DNA of 44,071 bases, taken from positions 1 to 44,071 of the IMG/VR virus record IMGVR_UViG_3300027833_000087. One strand, given 5' to 3'. The notes below the pieces were generated by a model, which did no database searches, was not told the DNA's origin, and worked only from the letters and a program-made list of their open reading frames with translations. The position numbers were made by a program, and so were the translations under genes. Source of the stretch: a virus. Below, piece by piece: positions 9,101 through 18,500 of this stretch (position 1 is its first letter; every line of letters begins with the position of its first letter).

Positions 9101-12087
9101 TAAGCCTCTAGCCTACCTTGTATGTACGCATTGTTAAAGCTAATACCAGTTGGTATCATTTTGTCAATTTCAGATTTAAGAGCATTACTCATTTGCACTA
9201 TAGCGCCTGGGTTGTCTGTAATCGTTTTAAGTAACACCCCGTGAAGTAATTCGTGCTGAGCTGTGGTTACAGCCTTATTTGTACCCGCAACATCTTCATT
9301 AATTACTATGCTTTGTGTTCCATCGGGGTTCTGCATGATAAACCCATTCTGCTTTACAGCTTCCTCTACATTTATTAACTTTTCTTTATCAGCCTCCTTT
9401 TTGCCTTCGTTTCTTTTATTTATATCAGCATTTTGCTGCTCAACCGCTTCTCTAACTTTCGAAGTATTTCCTTTATCAAATTTAATACCTAAAGCTTCAG
9501 CGATTTTTTTAGACCCGGCTTCTGTTTTTTGCTGTATAACTGCGGACTGCTGTGTAACCTGAGAGTTTTCTATTTTAACGTTTATTGCTTCAATTTCCGC
9601 ATCGATGCCTTTTGTATAACGCGGATCGGCTTTTGATTTTTTATCTAGCAATTGATTTTTTTGTACTAATAAATCTATTTGCTCATCATTCATTACATCA
9701 GGAGCTACGTTAATAGCTTTTATAATATCAGCACCATATTCTATAGCAGAATTTATTTCGTTTAATTGTCTTTGGGCTGCTTCCTTGCTTTGCTGGGTTC
9801 TGGCTCTTTTTAACTTATTTTCTACAATTTTTTTAGTTTCTTGTAGAGTTGTTATTACATCAGCACCTTGGGTTCGGTATTGATTATATATTTTGTTTTT
9901 GTAGTTTTTAAATTGAGCAGGAGCCATAACTGCTGAGGTACTTCCTGCTAAAAGTATAGTACCAGCTATAGTTTCAAATTGAGTATCAAAATCAAAAAAC
10001 TTTGTCTCATTACTCAATCCTACTGTTATTTTAGCTATATCATTTAAAAGCAATTCAGCCTCTTCCTCCCCTATTTCCCCTATAAGGTTGTCTATAAACT
10101 GCTTTGTTACAACTTTTATTCCGTCTTTAGTCGTAACTTTCTTAAGGTTTTCTACAAAAGTTTTCTTTATAGTAGCCCCGGCCGTTGTGCTAAAAAATTT
10201 ACTGTCAGGCATTATACCTTGTACCAATGCAGTGGAAAAGGAAGTCATTGTTGAGTAGGCTAGCGATTGACTGTTACTTAAGCCCATCTGCTTACCTTCT
10301 AAATAATTATCATTAACGGTGGCTCTAAAAGCAAACCCACCCATTTTCACTTTGTTTATAGTTTGAGCACTAGCCCCCATACCGCGCATGATAGAGTATG
10401 CGGTTCTAAGTCCCTTAACGTCCCCTTTACGAGCAGCAAGAGCTACCCCTATTGTAAATGGCAGCATGTTTGCAATAGTTTTAGTTGTAGACCTGAAGGT
10501 GAGGTTGTCCATAGAAATACGGCCCCCTTTATCGCTTATTCCAAAATAATTAATATTGTTATAATTAGAAAACGTATCGCTAATCATATCAAGGCTAGTA
10601 TAGTTGTCTTCGAAATAATCAGAATCTATAGCGTCCCAAGCTACCCTATTAAGCCATATAGATGTACCAATTGTGGCGTCTCCTATCAACTTCTGGCCAC
10701 CTTGAATAAGAGTACCTACGGCATCTCCAAGATCACCTATATAACCCCCGTCAATATGGCGATCTCTCCACTTTTCAAAGTCATCAGTCATTTGAAAATT
10801 ATTAGCAAAGGATTGTTCACCAATATTGTAAGCTAATTCAGCAGAAGTGTCTTGTATTTTTATAGCAGCATTGTAAAGTATACCTTGAGCAGCGTTAGCT
10901 ACCTCAGGCGTTATATTAGCGGCCTCGTCTGCAGCAAATATTATATCTTCAGCTTTATTGTATTCAGATACATATTCATCATAGGATTTATTTAGCACTA
11001 TACTTTTAGCTCCTGTAATAATCATTTCTTTTTCAGCAAGAGGCACGTTGCCATCAAGTATCTTGCCTACTAGTTTTTTATTACCTGAAATACCGTTTAT
11101 TATTTCATCTTCTACTCTTTGATCAAATACTTTTTTTTCTTCTTTTGTTTGACCTAAGTCGCTTTCGCCAAAGCTACTGTATGTGTCTTTCGTTCTAGCT
11201 GTGGTTATTTCGTTTAATAACAAGTTTTGCTCTTGGTATTTTTCTTTGTCATAAGAAGTTTCAAACACATTATCCTGCATGTCCTCATAACGCCCAGCGT
11301 ATACTTCAAATTCTTCTTGGGTAATTTCGCCAGCATTGTATTTATCAATACCGCTATTCATGTATGCCTCGGCATCATTTATCTTTTTCTTATATTTGTT
11401 TCTTTGGCTAGAGTCAAAAGTTCTGCTTTCTTCTAGCTCGTTTTGCTTGTTATATTCAAGCTGATCAATTTGTTTTTGTATTTCTGCTCCCTCCGCGGAC
11501 ATAAGAGGGTAATTTTTTTGTTTGTTCTTTAAAAATTTAAGCTCATTGTCGTAAATTGATAAAGCAGCCTCGTTTCTGTCAAAAGCAGGGTCCTCGTATA
11601 AGCTTATAACAAAATCGCTAGGGCTATACTTTGGATCAGTTAGCTTAGGTTTTTCTTTATTAGCTTCGTATATTTCTTTTTCTTCTTGAAAAGTGTACTG
11701 AGATTCTGTTGGGCCGCCGGGCCTATTTATCCATGCAGATAACTCATCTGCAGAAAGATCAGGATTATCAGCAATATAAGCATTAGTTTCTTCCTCCCAC
11801 TCTTTTACTGTAATAGCATTGCCGTAGCCGTCTGTTTGTATTTCTACCTCATCCAGCCTGGACACCGAAAAACCATCTTCCGAGGCGGAATCCCCATTTG
11901 ATGCTTGACTTGTCTCCGGAGTTACAGACGCATCGGTCTCCGCATCTCCGTTCTGAAAATTTTCAGCAGGGGGTGTTTCGCTAATAAGCTCAGCGTTTGG
12001 GTATTTTTCTAAAAAGTAAGGTACTAATCCTTCAGAAATTTCTTTGGTTACAGGATTACCGTCTATATTTATTTTATACTTAGGCAT
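3106..12087 (-). CDS. Giant 2993-aa multidomain internal virion or polyvalent protein
   Basis: One uninterrupted frame. Residues about 30-80 are acidic and low-complexity. Hydrophobic helices occur near 700-718 and 2685-2710. H945-E-L-L-H949 after a strand-helix pattern (V-T-T-A-Q) is a zincin metallopeptidase motif; E1006, E1007 or E1014 could be the third ligand. A K-P repeat lies near 1258-1272. G-G-D1776 ... I-E1789-L-K1791 fits the D-x12-ExK core of PD-(D/E)XK nucleases. F-D2016-F-D2018-D-T-L, L-T2095-A-R and A-D2151-D2152-H give a HAD phosphatase domain, about 2010-2170. The last 100 residues are highly charged coiled coil. Such patchworks resemble phage polyvalent or ejected proteins that enter the cell with the DNA. 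It is encoded after two other internal virion candidates, as expected for ejection proteins. No RNA polymerase motif was recognised. The overall role is inferred; the HAD motifs are the most secure. Confidence 0.85.
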   Translation of the reverse strand: MPKYKINIDGNPVTKEISEGLVPYFLEKYPNAELISETPPAENFQNGDAETDASVTPETSQASNGDSASEDGFSVSRLDEVEIQTDGYGNAITVKEWEEETNAYIADNPDLSADELSAWINRPGGPTESQYTFQEEKEIYEANKEKPKLTDPKYSPSDFVISLYEDPAFDRNEAALSIYDNELKFLKNKQKNYPLMSAEGAEIQKQIDQLEYNKQNELEESRTFDSSQRNKYKKKINDAEAYMNSGIDKYNAGEITQEEFEVYAGRYEDMQDNVFETSYDKEKYQEQNLLLNEITTARTKDTYSSFGESDLGQTKEEKKVFDQRVEDEIINGISGNKKLVGKILDGNVPLAEKEMIITGAKSIVLNKSYDEYVSEYNKAEDIIFAADEAANITPEVANAAQGILYNAAIKIQDTSAELAYNIGEQSFANNFQMTDDFEKWRDRHIDGGYIGDLGDAVGTLIQGGQKLIGDATIGTSIWLNRVAWDAIDSDYFEDNYTSLDMISDTFSNYNNINYFGISDKGGRISMDNLTFRSTTKTIANMLPFTIGVALAARKGDVKGLRTAYSIMRGMGASAQTINKVKMGGFAFRATVNDNYLEGKQMGLSNSQSLAYSTMTSFSTALVQGIMPDSKFFSTTAGATIKKTFVENLKKVTTKDGIKVVTKQFIDNLIGEIGEEEAELLLNDIAKITVGLSNETKFFDFDTQFETIAGTILLAGSTSAVMAPAQFKNYKNKIYNQYRTQGADVITTLQETKKIVENKLKRARTQQSKEAAQRQLNEINSAIEYGADIIKAINVAPDVMNDEQIDLLVQKNQLLDKKSKADPRYTKGIDAEIEAINVKIENSQVTQQSAVIQQKTEAGSKKIAEALGIKFDKGNTSKVREAVEQQNADINKRNEGKKEADKEKLINVEEAVKQNGFIMQNPDGTQSIVINEDVAGTNKAVTTAQHELLHGVLLKTITDNPGAIVQMSNALKSEIDKMIPTGISFNNAYIQGRLEAYKSDPSSVEAEELLTIFSEGLTQGFIAFEENTFTKIGDFIRQGLQRAGMKVTFNSGKDVFNFIKDFNKSVIDNKGLGKGLTKAATEGVKIGKKLGASSAFLYDANFEANVQSAYNSPKLDLPRKALGIAMAYRARVQELINKSSSNVFGSREKTNAIEYALIGRDNPNSIYNTVLNYDSNSKMSLDETIGRTISGIGESAASKPGFKASRKLTEAEENRMEAIDGEIDAISEQLAQNEIQQDTHDRLIEKLEEEYENIENPPKVEAKAKPKPKPKPKAKTDNVKAKALKKEKVLIGDAINKMIPEDMTSAEWPEVAGKIIVAFQDGMLFPLFKKQIAKMGIVENDIYGKTSKEFYDATIGVQYIKNILNFKPKTKENPQGNDDFGGYIIGSEFGLNNRIKEALTELRKGKELNEASDVSNAKGIVAEESSNEVKEKPKYRSLTDAGVVSGEVIKAVKAKLKTVLRTVKSRMDAAISNNRTVTPLMAEIQFEMGKQADIDLKKAMGGKKDGKLRKFLLKTKKATLQNMTTTWLMGKDGQGGIPQAIQKKVDGKWLSYPAWVGKEIDREKTSTDNAGRTSGALLVRRHPSIVNYKNVDEIIDNDTYLAQFLDETGNPIRGRKEALAKAMAEEISFEIFSTDLADPASEISEAFESNQERQGAILAENFIQQIDNDIDRGNIKFSKSFKNPQFIKIHNIALDILVDKGMDAYNDYVDSVENVELRNLVRNYFDNNLWRAGKFADYKAKNKGLSYEKFIKKVLSATNQKNVKVKLIGNKKGIGGDLILQIGTEIIQIELKLNDNAQMSSFSVKYTEGVASLTKPEVLKTEGGKELLKKLNSENYKKKIEAYHKAALDYAKKEGYFAEIKNGKLRAEGAVFTKMVETGDLAKLNLQIPSDATVIQEMYNNEGVYYVDFGNKGLFYMGEDINGLGVPELKADVTLYARMTKGSKNKQGIYTASMRVFPNINGEIKESTTSLSDVKEIKKFIQSAVNTEKINKGNVGNKAITEGLKSSKPTKGISVFDFDDTLARTKSNVLYAMPDGTKGKLNAAQFAAQSETLLDQGAEFDFSEFSKVMKGELGPLFSEAQKKEGKYTNKDIFVLTARPANSAKAIHEFLRSEGLNIPIENITGLGNGSPQAKADWMVSKIADGYNDFYFADDHMGNVKAVGKALKGKGVKGQTELSIVDFKNQPKAVRDILNTFDVKGPTQRSRIKFNRSSNKTFNDMLERASGIKSRKRLTQVEGRQLGKNKGRFKIWMPSSLEDFRGLTEYTFAGKGRQGDADQKFFRDALITPYWRGINEMDQVKQSLKNGFAALNKKFKPVMKKLGKKIPGMVHTHDQALRVYLWNKAGYEIPGLTRKQERELVRYVQNDAELLAYAKGALQMSQRKEWSKPSDYWDVQTILSDINNFTEKAGRKEYLKEFIDNADLIFSEANLNKIEAIYGKDHRDAIVDILYRMKNGTNRAAGMKKNEQAWNNWLNNSIGAIMFFNRRSALLQTLSIVNFVNWSDNNPMKAAAAFANQAQFWSDFAMIFNSDKLKQRRSGLKTDVNAAELASAVTGATDKASAALNYLLKIGFTPTQMVDSFAIASGGATFYRNRLNTYLKEKGADGKPKYTQKEAEKQAFFDFSVVSRETQQSGDPALISSDQSSSLGRVVLNFMNTPIQLNRSIKKSAQDIYNRRRTPGMSQAQSDFSNFSKIIYYGAIQNAIFSSLQAAMFALIPGFNDDEEEEGKLTMQEKTDKKLFQVINSMVDTTLKGGFGLPGAVVSILKNAIIEYKKQEDRGFLADDSKTLIALLNISPAVGSKARKIVNFIKTERFDKEVIGERGWDVTIDGKFNLSPRWSSAGNLIEGTLNIPTARVVDELNSITEALDSRNTAWQRIALALGWKTWNVGSKNEENDLIEVRIKSENKERKKEENKEKRKQKKLLEEMEEKDRRSKLSQDDRDLEDWEKRQRRKIKSRNTRAKTKKKKDSIKTVEANERIAAIAKKRKEKEEANKNK

Positions 12088-12104
12088 ATTTTATTTTTAT
12101 TTAA

Positions 12105-13208
12105 TTAAATATTAGCTAATTCTTGAGCCGCAAAGGCCTTGTGTTGCGCTTCGGTAACCTCTGTTTCGTCTCCGTTTTTTCTTATAAGGTAAAACTTTCC
12201 ATTCCTGGAAGGGCCTGTACTTACTACTGGGTTTGTATTTTTTGGTGTTTTTTTAGCCTGCTTTTCGTTATAACCGGCTTGTCCAGCTTCCCTGCGGGAT
12301 GTAATTAGCCTGTCTATCAGCTTCTTTTTTATTTCCTGAACTACTTTGCCGTTGTCTGGGTTTTCTTCCCACAGGGTTCCTAAATCCTCTGTAGGAAATT
12401 CGTCTTCAAAATCGTAGATAAATGACCTCAAAGAGTCTTGACTAGCAAAAGCGCTTTCCAATTCTATCCTGTATAATTTTTCAGATTCAGGGCTAACCAA
12501 ATCACCTGCTTTTCGCACAGATTCGTTTTCAGTAAGTATTTTCCCCCCTAATTTATAATCTTTTAATAAAGGCGGGGATGTTTCATTATATGACTTTACT
12601 TCTCCATCGATATTAAATCCTATATTACCACCGTCCATTATAGTAAACGGGGCATCCATTTTTTCATCGCTAATTCCATCGCCGTCTGCATCCTTGTGGC
12701 CATACATTGATTGGTTTAGGTATATTAAAGTATTTTGCCTAGTATTCTTAGGGTCGTTACCGCTAGAGTATACACCTCCAACCATGCCTTCAACAAACTC
12801 TACCTTACTTTTTTTGTATGATTTGATTTGAGACGCTAAGTTTTTAAAGCTATTGTTGACACCGTTCATTATGTCTACTTGTGCCATATACTCAGATGAA
12901 GTCGTATCGGTCATTCCGGCCAATGCTTTTGCTGCCTCAGCATATTTATTTCTTTCTGAACCCAAAAAGGTACGCATCGAGCTAGTTTCTGCTGGGGAAA
13001 ACGAAGTAAAGTCTATGTCTGTTTTCATTTTGCCCATTAGAGAATTAACCCTAGCTTGGTACTTTTCATTTTCAGTAACAATATTAGGTTTTTTAAATCC
13101 TCTTGCTGTAAGGCCAGAGCTCGCAAGCCCTTTCATCATTTCTGCTCCTACATCTACAAATTTCTTTGCCGCCTTGCCTGCTCCTAGTATTAATTGATTA
13201 TTTGCCAT
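12105..13208 (-). CDS. Virion protein, probably internal or ejection-associated
   Basis: 367 aa. The N-terminus has an amphipathic stretch, G9-A-G-K-A-A-K-K-F-V-D-V-G21, that recurs almost unchanged in the 167-aa protein at 32849. The middle is helical (about 45-130). D173-A-D-G-D-G-I-S-D-E182 is an EF-hand or dockerin-like calcium-binding loop. It lies between the 212-aa and 2993-aa genes with gaps of 8 and 17 nt, the place where T7-like phages encode internal core proteins. No enzyme motif is seen. An internal virion role is inferred from position; a minor tail protein is the alternative. Confidence 0.7.
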   Translation of the reverse strand: MANNQLILGAGKAAKKFVDVGAEMMKGLASSGLTARGFKKPNIVTENEKYQARVNSLMGKMKTDIDFTSFSPAETSSMRTFLGSERNKYAEAAKALAGMTDTTSSEYMAQVDIMNGVNNSFKNLASQIKSYKKSKVEFVEGMVGGVYSSGNDPKNTRQNTLIYLNQSMYGHKDADGDGISDEKMDAPFTIMDGGNIGFNIDGEVKSYNETSPPLLKDYKLGGKILTENESVRKAGDLVSPESEKLYRIELESAFASQDSLRSFIYDFEDEFPTEDLGTLWEENPDNGKVVQEIKKKLIDRLITSRREAGQAGYNEKQAKKTPKNTNPVVSTGPSRNGKFYLIRKNGDETEVTEAQHKAFAAQELANI

Positions 13209-13216
13209 AAGTTAAT

Positions 13217-13855
13217 CTACTTTGTGCCGTTCATAAAATTCTGTGGACCTACGCCCATCATACCGCCTGACGCTGCTGAAGCTGCTCCTCCTACCACACT
13301 GCCGACGCCCCCTACTATAGACGCGGTTGCTGCGTCTCTTGCTTCATTTGCTGCTCCTAGCCTTTGCTGGGACATGCCAAACATTGTGTCCACCTTATCT
13401 TTTTCTGCCGCTCTAGAAGCGTATTCTCCTTGTATTTCTTGCTGCTGTAGTTGTCCAGCCATTTGCCTTTCAGCTCTTTGATTGCTAGCTTCTTGCCTAC
13501 CTATATCCGCAGACGCTGCTTGTGCCGCATTACTTTGTGCCCCCGCCATTGATTGGGCTAAAGCCGCAATACCAGATCCTCCAGCTGCAGAAGACAGTTT
13601 ATCCATAGTATTAGCAAATCCTCCCGCTTGCTGCTGAGCTTGAAATTCAGCTGCCTGAGTATTGACCGTAAGGTCTTCCATGGTATTCTCCATGTTTTTA
13701 TTTAGGTTAGAGGTATCAGCCCCTTCCATTCTTGCTTTATTTCTGTTAAATTCCGCTTGCGCTTCTGCCTGTTCTTTTTTTCTGCCTTTACTGCCTATTA
13801 TACCAGAAGCAATTCCAGTAAGTCCTGACACAACGCCTCCTATGGCTCCTATCAT
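13217..13855 (-). CDS. Small Ala/Gln-rich virion protein, T7 gp14-like by position
   Basis: 212 aa. Residues 1-22 are a glycine-rich hydrophobic helix (MIGAIGGVVSGLTGIASGII) and a second one lies near the C-terminus (A-S-I-V-G-G-V-G-S-V-V-G-G-A-A). Between them is a long Ala/Gln/Glu-rich helical region. Paired Gly-rich hydrophobic ends around a coiled region are seen in small ejection proteins that insert in the envelope. The genes on both sides are candidate virion proteins. There is no direct homology evidence; the name is by architecture and position only. Confidence 0.65.
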   Translation of the reverse strand: MIGAIGGVVSGLTGIASGIIGSKGRKKEQAEAQAEFNRNKARMEGADTSNLNKNMENTMEDLTVNTQAAEFQAQQQAGGFANTMDKLSSAAGGSGIAALAQSMAGAQSNAAQAASADIGRQEASNQRAERQMAGQLQQQEIQGEYASRAAEKDKVDTMFGMSQQRLGAANEARDAATASIVGGVGSVVGGAASAASGGMMGVGPQNFMNGTK

Positions 13856-13893
13856 ATCTTTGTATTTTATTATTATACTTTTATTATTACGTG

Positions 13894-14220
13894 TTATTTG
13901 CTGCTTTCAAATATCTCAGATCCTACTAAGAATAGTTCCGCATACTCTGTGGTGTCGTTTTTAATTTGCATTTCAGCATAGTAGCCTTTAAGCCCACTAG
14001 TATTAACGTTTGCTGTTTTACTAAATAGTATAAAGCTAGTTAATGTAGGTCTTATCTGGGAAGGATCTATGTCAGCTGTAATCGTATAAGTGGTTACAGC
14101 AGTTATTAATCCTATCAATACTATTTCCACCCCGTTTATATCGTTTGTATAATACGCGGTATCGCCTACTTGTACAGATACGTTTAATGGTTGGGGGAAT
14201 GTTAATGTTATTTCGTCCAT
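13894..14220 (-). CDS. Small beta-rich structural protein
   Basis: 108 aa, starting MDEITLTFPQPLNVSVQVGD. The alternating hydrophobic pattern, with almost no helix-forming stretch until the last 20 residues, suggests a beta sandwich. Similar short proteins with N-V-S-V-Q-V-G-D-T-A-Y-Y are common beside tail genes of marine phages, as recalled and unchecked. It sits 13 nt after the 434-aa gene and before the 212-aa internal protein. It is probably a tail or head-tail accessory. No catalytic residues are evident. Confidence 0.6.
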   Translation of the reverse strand: MDEITLTFPQPLNVSVQVGDTAYYTNDINGVEIVLIGLITAVTTYTITADIDPSQIRPTLTSFILFSKTANVNTSGLKGYYAEMQIKNDTTEYAELFLVGSEIFESSK

Positions 14221-14233
14221 GCTTAATTGTTTA

Positions 14234-15538
14234 TTAAATCAATACGTTGTCTAAATCTAATGTACTCGTTTTGGATATTGAACCAGGGGTATTAACATTG
14301 ACAACAACAGTAGCTGTTAATGCAGCGGGAGATAATAAATTATTTACCTCAAATGTCTGACTTACCATGGTGTAGTTAAAGTCCTGTGGAGGCACTGCTG
14401 GATCTTGCCCCGTCCAGGCTAGCGCCGGAGGCGGATTATTTGCTACCGTGAAGGTGCTCGTAGAGGTTGCGGTGACAGTGTATATCACTTGCTGCGGTAT
14501 AGAATAAGGCAAATAATACCTAACAGCTGTAGCTCCAGGAGTAATAGCGGCGTTTGTACTAGTAAATACTAAGCCTAAACTTGCCTGCCCATATTGATTT
14601 ATAGACGGAGTAGATGTTTGTCCATTAGCGGTGTTAAAGCTAGTTGCTAAATCGCCAGTGAGCGCAAAATTGTATGTTCTATTTACATTTGTAGTTGCGG
14701 GAAATACAACATTCACAACAGCTTGTCCTGTAGCATCTATAGTGCCGGAAGTATTAACTATGTTTACATTTCCAGGAGTATAAACACACCGCAAGTCCCA
14801 GTTAGCGCCTGTTATTCCGTATATTGTGAACGCTCTTGTTTCTCCCCCTTGAGCTATTACATTTTGAGTATTAAATTGATAGCCTGTTATCTTTACGGGA
14901 GGGTTATAATATTGTACAGCGTTGGCTGTTAAGGTCAGGGTATCCCCAGAAACATTGTCTGCAGGAAATTTATAAGAAACAGAAAATGTTACCTGCACAA
15001 GCCTGTTTTCAGAATCAAAAGACTCAACGCTTGTTACCGTGTAATTTTTTCTATTGCCTTGGTTTATTGAAAGAGTCGGCGTGGTTGCGAAATAATAGCC
15101 GGCTAAAGCCACAATAGCCTGAGTGAATACTGTTGTAGTAGTGTCCCATGTCCCGCTTGAGCTAAAATTTAAAGGTAAATCTCCTGCAGCGGGCGTAGAT
15201 ACGTTAGTTATGCCTCCACTTTCCGCGGTCCCCGCTATGATTATCGGTGTTTCTGAAGCATAGCCTTGAATACAAAGAGATATAAGCACGTTTATACTAG
15301 GCATTACACTAGGCGAATCGTAGGTTATAACACAATCTACATTCAACCCATTTTGAGTAAAAACAACGCTACTCACATACGTAGGTAAAGGGGTTATTGG
15401 TGAAAAATTAGCTGCGATTATAGTATAACCTGCATCTGGGGTTATTGTTAATAAAACAGAAGGATTTGCTATTGTCCAATCCGTTCCTGCTGTTTCAGAA
15501 AAACTTACTACGTTTACTGTAAAATTATCAAATGCCAT
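14234..15538 (-). CDS. Beta-rich tail-associated protein
   Basis: 434 aa, dominated by Thr, Val, Asn and Pro with alternating strands and no clear helix, as in stacked Ig-like domains. Segments such as Y-T-I-I-A-A-N-F-S-P and D-C-V-I-T-Y look like Ig or fibronectin-type strands. It starts 11 nt after the tail-hub gene ends and is co-oriented with it. The likely role is a tail appendage or decoration, possibly binding the host surface. The family was not recognised. Confidence 0.6.
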   Translation of the reverse strand: MAFDNFTVNVVSFSETAGTDWTIANPSVLLTITPDAGYTIIAANFSPITPLPTYVSSVVFTQNGLNVDCVITYDSPSVMPSINVLISLCIQGYASETPIIIAGTAESGGITNVSTPAAGDLPLNFSSSGTWDTTTTVFTQAIVALAGYYFATTPTLSINQGNRKNYTVTSVESFDSENRLVQVTFSVSYKFPADNVSGDTLTLTANAVQYYNPPVKITGYQFNTQNVIAQGGETRAFTIYGITGANWDLRCVYTPGNVNIVNTSGTIDATGQAVVNVVFPATTNVNRTYNFALTGDLATSFNTANGQTSTPSINQYGQASLGLVFTSTNAAITPGATAVRYYLPYSIPQQVIYTVTATSTSTFTVANNPPPALAWTGQDPAVPPQDFNYTMVSQTFEVNNLLSPAALTATVVVNVNTPGSISKTSTLDLDNVLI

Positions 15539-15549
15539 AATATTTTTTT

Positions 15550-18500
15550 TTAAGAGAAAGGTATTACTATACCCATGGTTGCTGTAGGGCTACTCAAATT
15601 TCCACACCAAGCTTTCACAACAAAAACCCCGCAATTACCTTGAAACCCTGAGGTAGGCGTATATGTAAAACTTCCTGTCGTTAAATCTAAAGTCAAGCCA
15701 GATGGATTTTCTAATAGATTATTTTCTAGCGTGAAATATATACCTGTAGAGCATGTGTTACTTTGCTGGATAGTATGGCTCACGGTTTGATTTTCTATTC
15801 CTGGGAACGTTTGCTTAACAAGCACCGGAGCAGTGGGTATAGTCGAACAATCCGGATCTATCTTGTTTGTAACCTGAAATTCTGTTTGAATTGGGCCAGA
15901 TATAACTGTAGCTCTTCCAATACCTTGAACGTTAAACTCGCTAGAATCCACATTAGTGTTGCAATTTGTTGTAAAAAAAGTATCAAGACCCTTTATATAA
16001 TTAAAGTACTTACCTTCTTTCTTTATGAACTCTTTGATTTTACCTTCTTGCAAGTCTGTAACAATAGATTCCGCAAACCAACCTTTGGTCCTAACCGAAG
16101 AGGTAGGCGTTAATCGCTGTGCCTGCACCTCGGCTAAAGAGTATTCCTGAAGGCTAGCCCCTACTCTGTAAATATATTCTCTTGATTTTGTACCGCTATA
16201 GTTAAGAGTTTTATACCCTTTTACTACGGCTGGGTTTTCGTTGAATATAGTGGTAAATGAACTATAATGATACGCAGGGGTTGTGCCTATACTGTCAGGC
16301 CCTACATTGTAAAAAGTATTTCGTTTTTCATTTGTTCCATGCTCCCATATTCTACCTCCTTTAAATGTGTAATAAGCATTATCCAAGTAAGCTCCCGCTT
16401 CTGGTATATAAACTTTTCTTGATGTAAAACCATTTATTGCTTCTTTATACGAAACAGTTGTAGTAGTTGTAGGTAAAGAGTTTACAAACTGATCACACAA
16501 TGGATGCTTATTAAGCCTGTCAAATTCTCCAGCCCCTAGTGTTTGTTGCCAGTAGGGGGTTAAAGAATTTAATGTTACATTGTAATTCCTTTTGTTAGGG
16601 TCCCACGTCCCTAGTATTTTATTGTTAATAGGTAGGTTATCAGAGAAAAACGAGTGCATGCCATAATCAGATAAATCTGTTATACCATCACCTGAAAGCC
16701 TAAGGACGGCGCCTCTAGTTGCATCGGTGTAATACATTCTAAATCCAAACTCAGCAAATGACTCGGGATTTTTAGCTATACCAAATTCACCTTGAAATGT
16801 TAATGTCTGCCCTAAAACTTCAGCGTTAGAAGTTAAGTTAGTGCTGCCGTCGGCATTAAACAAAGCATCTTTTTTAGCAAGTATTTTCATAGACTTATTT
16901 TCACATAAAGTGATTAAGTCAGTGTCTCTTGTATGAAACTTTTGTATACTTCCGTATTCTGGGTTTAAATCTTTAGTAATAGACTCTGCTTGTATAAACT
17001 GGTTTAAGTTATTTACACCAGATATAGAGTTAAATATTTGTGAAAATATTATACCGCTGGATCTAATTTCTTCGTTATAAGGTTCATCTAAAGTAGCAGA
17101 AGCCTTAACGCCATTTTCAATTGTAGGCTGGTTAAAATCGTCTCTAATGCGATCAGATTCAACCCCATTACCAAATGAATAACAGTTAGTAAACTCTAAT
17201 GTGTGCGTTTGGCCTGTATATTCTGAAGTTTTATAAACTTTAGGCACTTCCCAGTATATATCTAGCTCTGCTGCTTCTTTAGGCTCTGTTTCAAATATAG
17301 CTGGATTTGCGGTGGAAAAGCTATCGTCTTCTTCAGATAGCTCTATAAATTCAATACCCACATAAGAATTCGCCCAGTTATTTGCATCAGTAGGGGCCCA
17401 AGGCTGAAGCCCGTTTTGAGTTCCACCACCTTCTAAATTTATTTGGTCTGTTAAAGGATTCCATTGCATGCCTTGATTACCTTGCGCCTCTGCCACTCTA
17501 AAACTTAATGTCCAGTTGGTAATTTGATTTGCAGAGTTTTCTCCTTCATTACCGTCCCAGATGTCCCCGCAGTCACATTGATAAGTTAACCCTTGTTTTT
17601 CAACTGAATTATATACTCTATATACAGTGCCTTGGGGGTCGGCTACCTCATTACCTGCCTTTATAAATCTAAACAGGGTGCTGTCTTGTCTTAATTGCTG
17701 TAACAAATTAGGGTTACTGCCGGCAATACCGTTTTCTTCAGTACCTGCACCTACTTCATTTTCGCAAAACCCAAATCCTCCAGCCCAGGCTATATCTATT
17801 TTATTTTCGCCCCCTTCTGTATAAATACCACTTCCTTCAGGGATATACTGAGTACAACCCGTTCTTATTCTATTTATAAAAAGCCTTTCAGGAGAGTTTT
17901 GAGCGTCAGGAGGATTAGGAGAATTTCTCCAATTGTTTTTCCACCAGGATTCTGAATTAGTATTTCCTCCATTAAAGTTATATAAATATCCTAAAGCTTT
18001 TCTTAAGTAAGATGCGGTAGCCGTATTGCTGGCTTGAGCTATTTTTCTTCTAAGCAAATCGTCTTGAAAAACCTTTACAAAAAACCTACCTGTAAATTCA
18101 GGTTTGTTTTGAGATTCTACTCTAATAATTTCTAATTCTAAATTATCTACCCTGGTAGGAAAACCAAAAGGTTCAGTAGACGTAAAATTCATGTCAGGTC
18201 CAAATACCTCACTGGAGTTAATTAACACTTGTGAAGTGGTAGGCGCTGTAAATGATGCTATCTTATAATATTTACTAATCGACAGCCCTGACTTAACCCT
18301 CATTAATAGTCCCGATAAAGTTTTTGTTTCTTCTCCAAATTGATCATCAAACGCAGTTTTATCGACTATAACTTTGTTTGCCCCTTCTATTGGAAAACCC
18401 GCTACTGTAAATACGGTAGACATAGCCCCTAAAGAAATTTTTGTTTCTTTTAAATAAGTGGGCGCTTCGTTTTCTATTGCGATGACCTTATACCTTGCTT

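Noticed and set aside
3206-11436. Many plus-strand frames of 60-220 aa opposite the giant gene
   Set aside because: They are Phe/Leu/Ser-rich antisense products of an A/T-rich coding sequence, without leaders or neighbours that would fit.
3106-12087. A virion RNA polymerase as in N4- or crAss-like phages
   Set aside because: The size invites it, but no polymerase catalytic motif was recognised; the recognisable motifs are zincin, PD-(D/E)XK-like and HAD.
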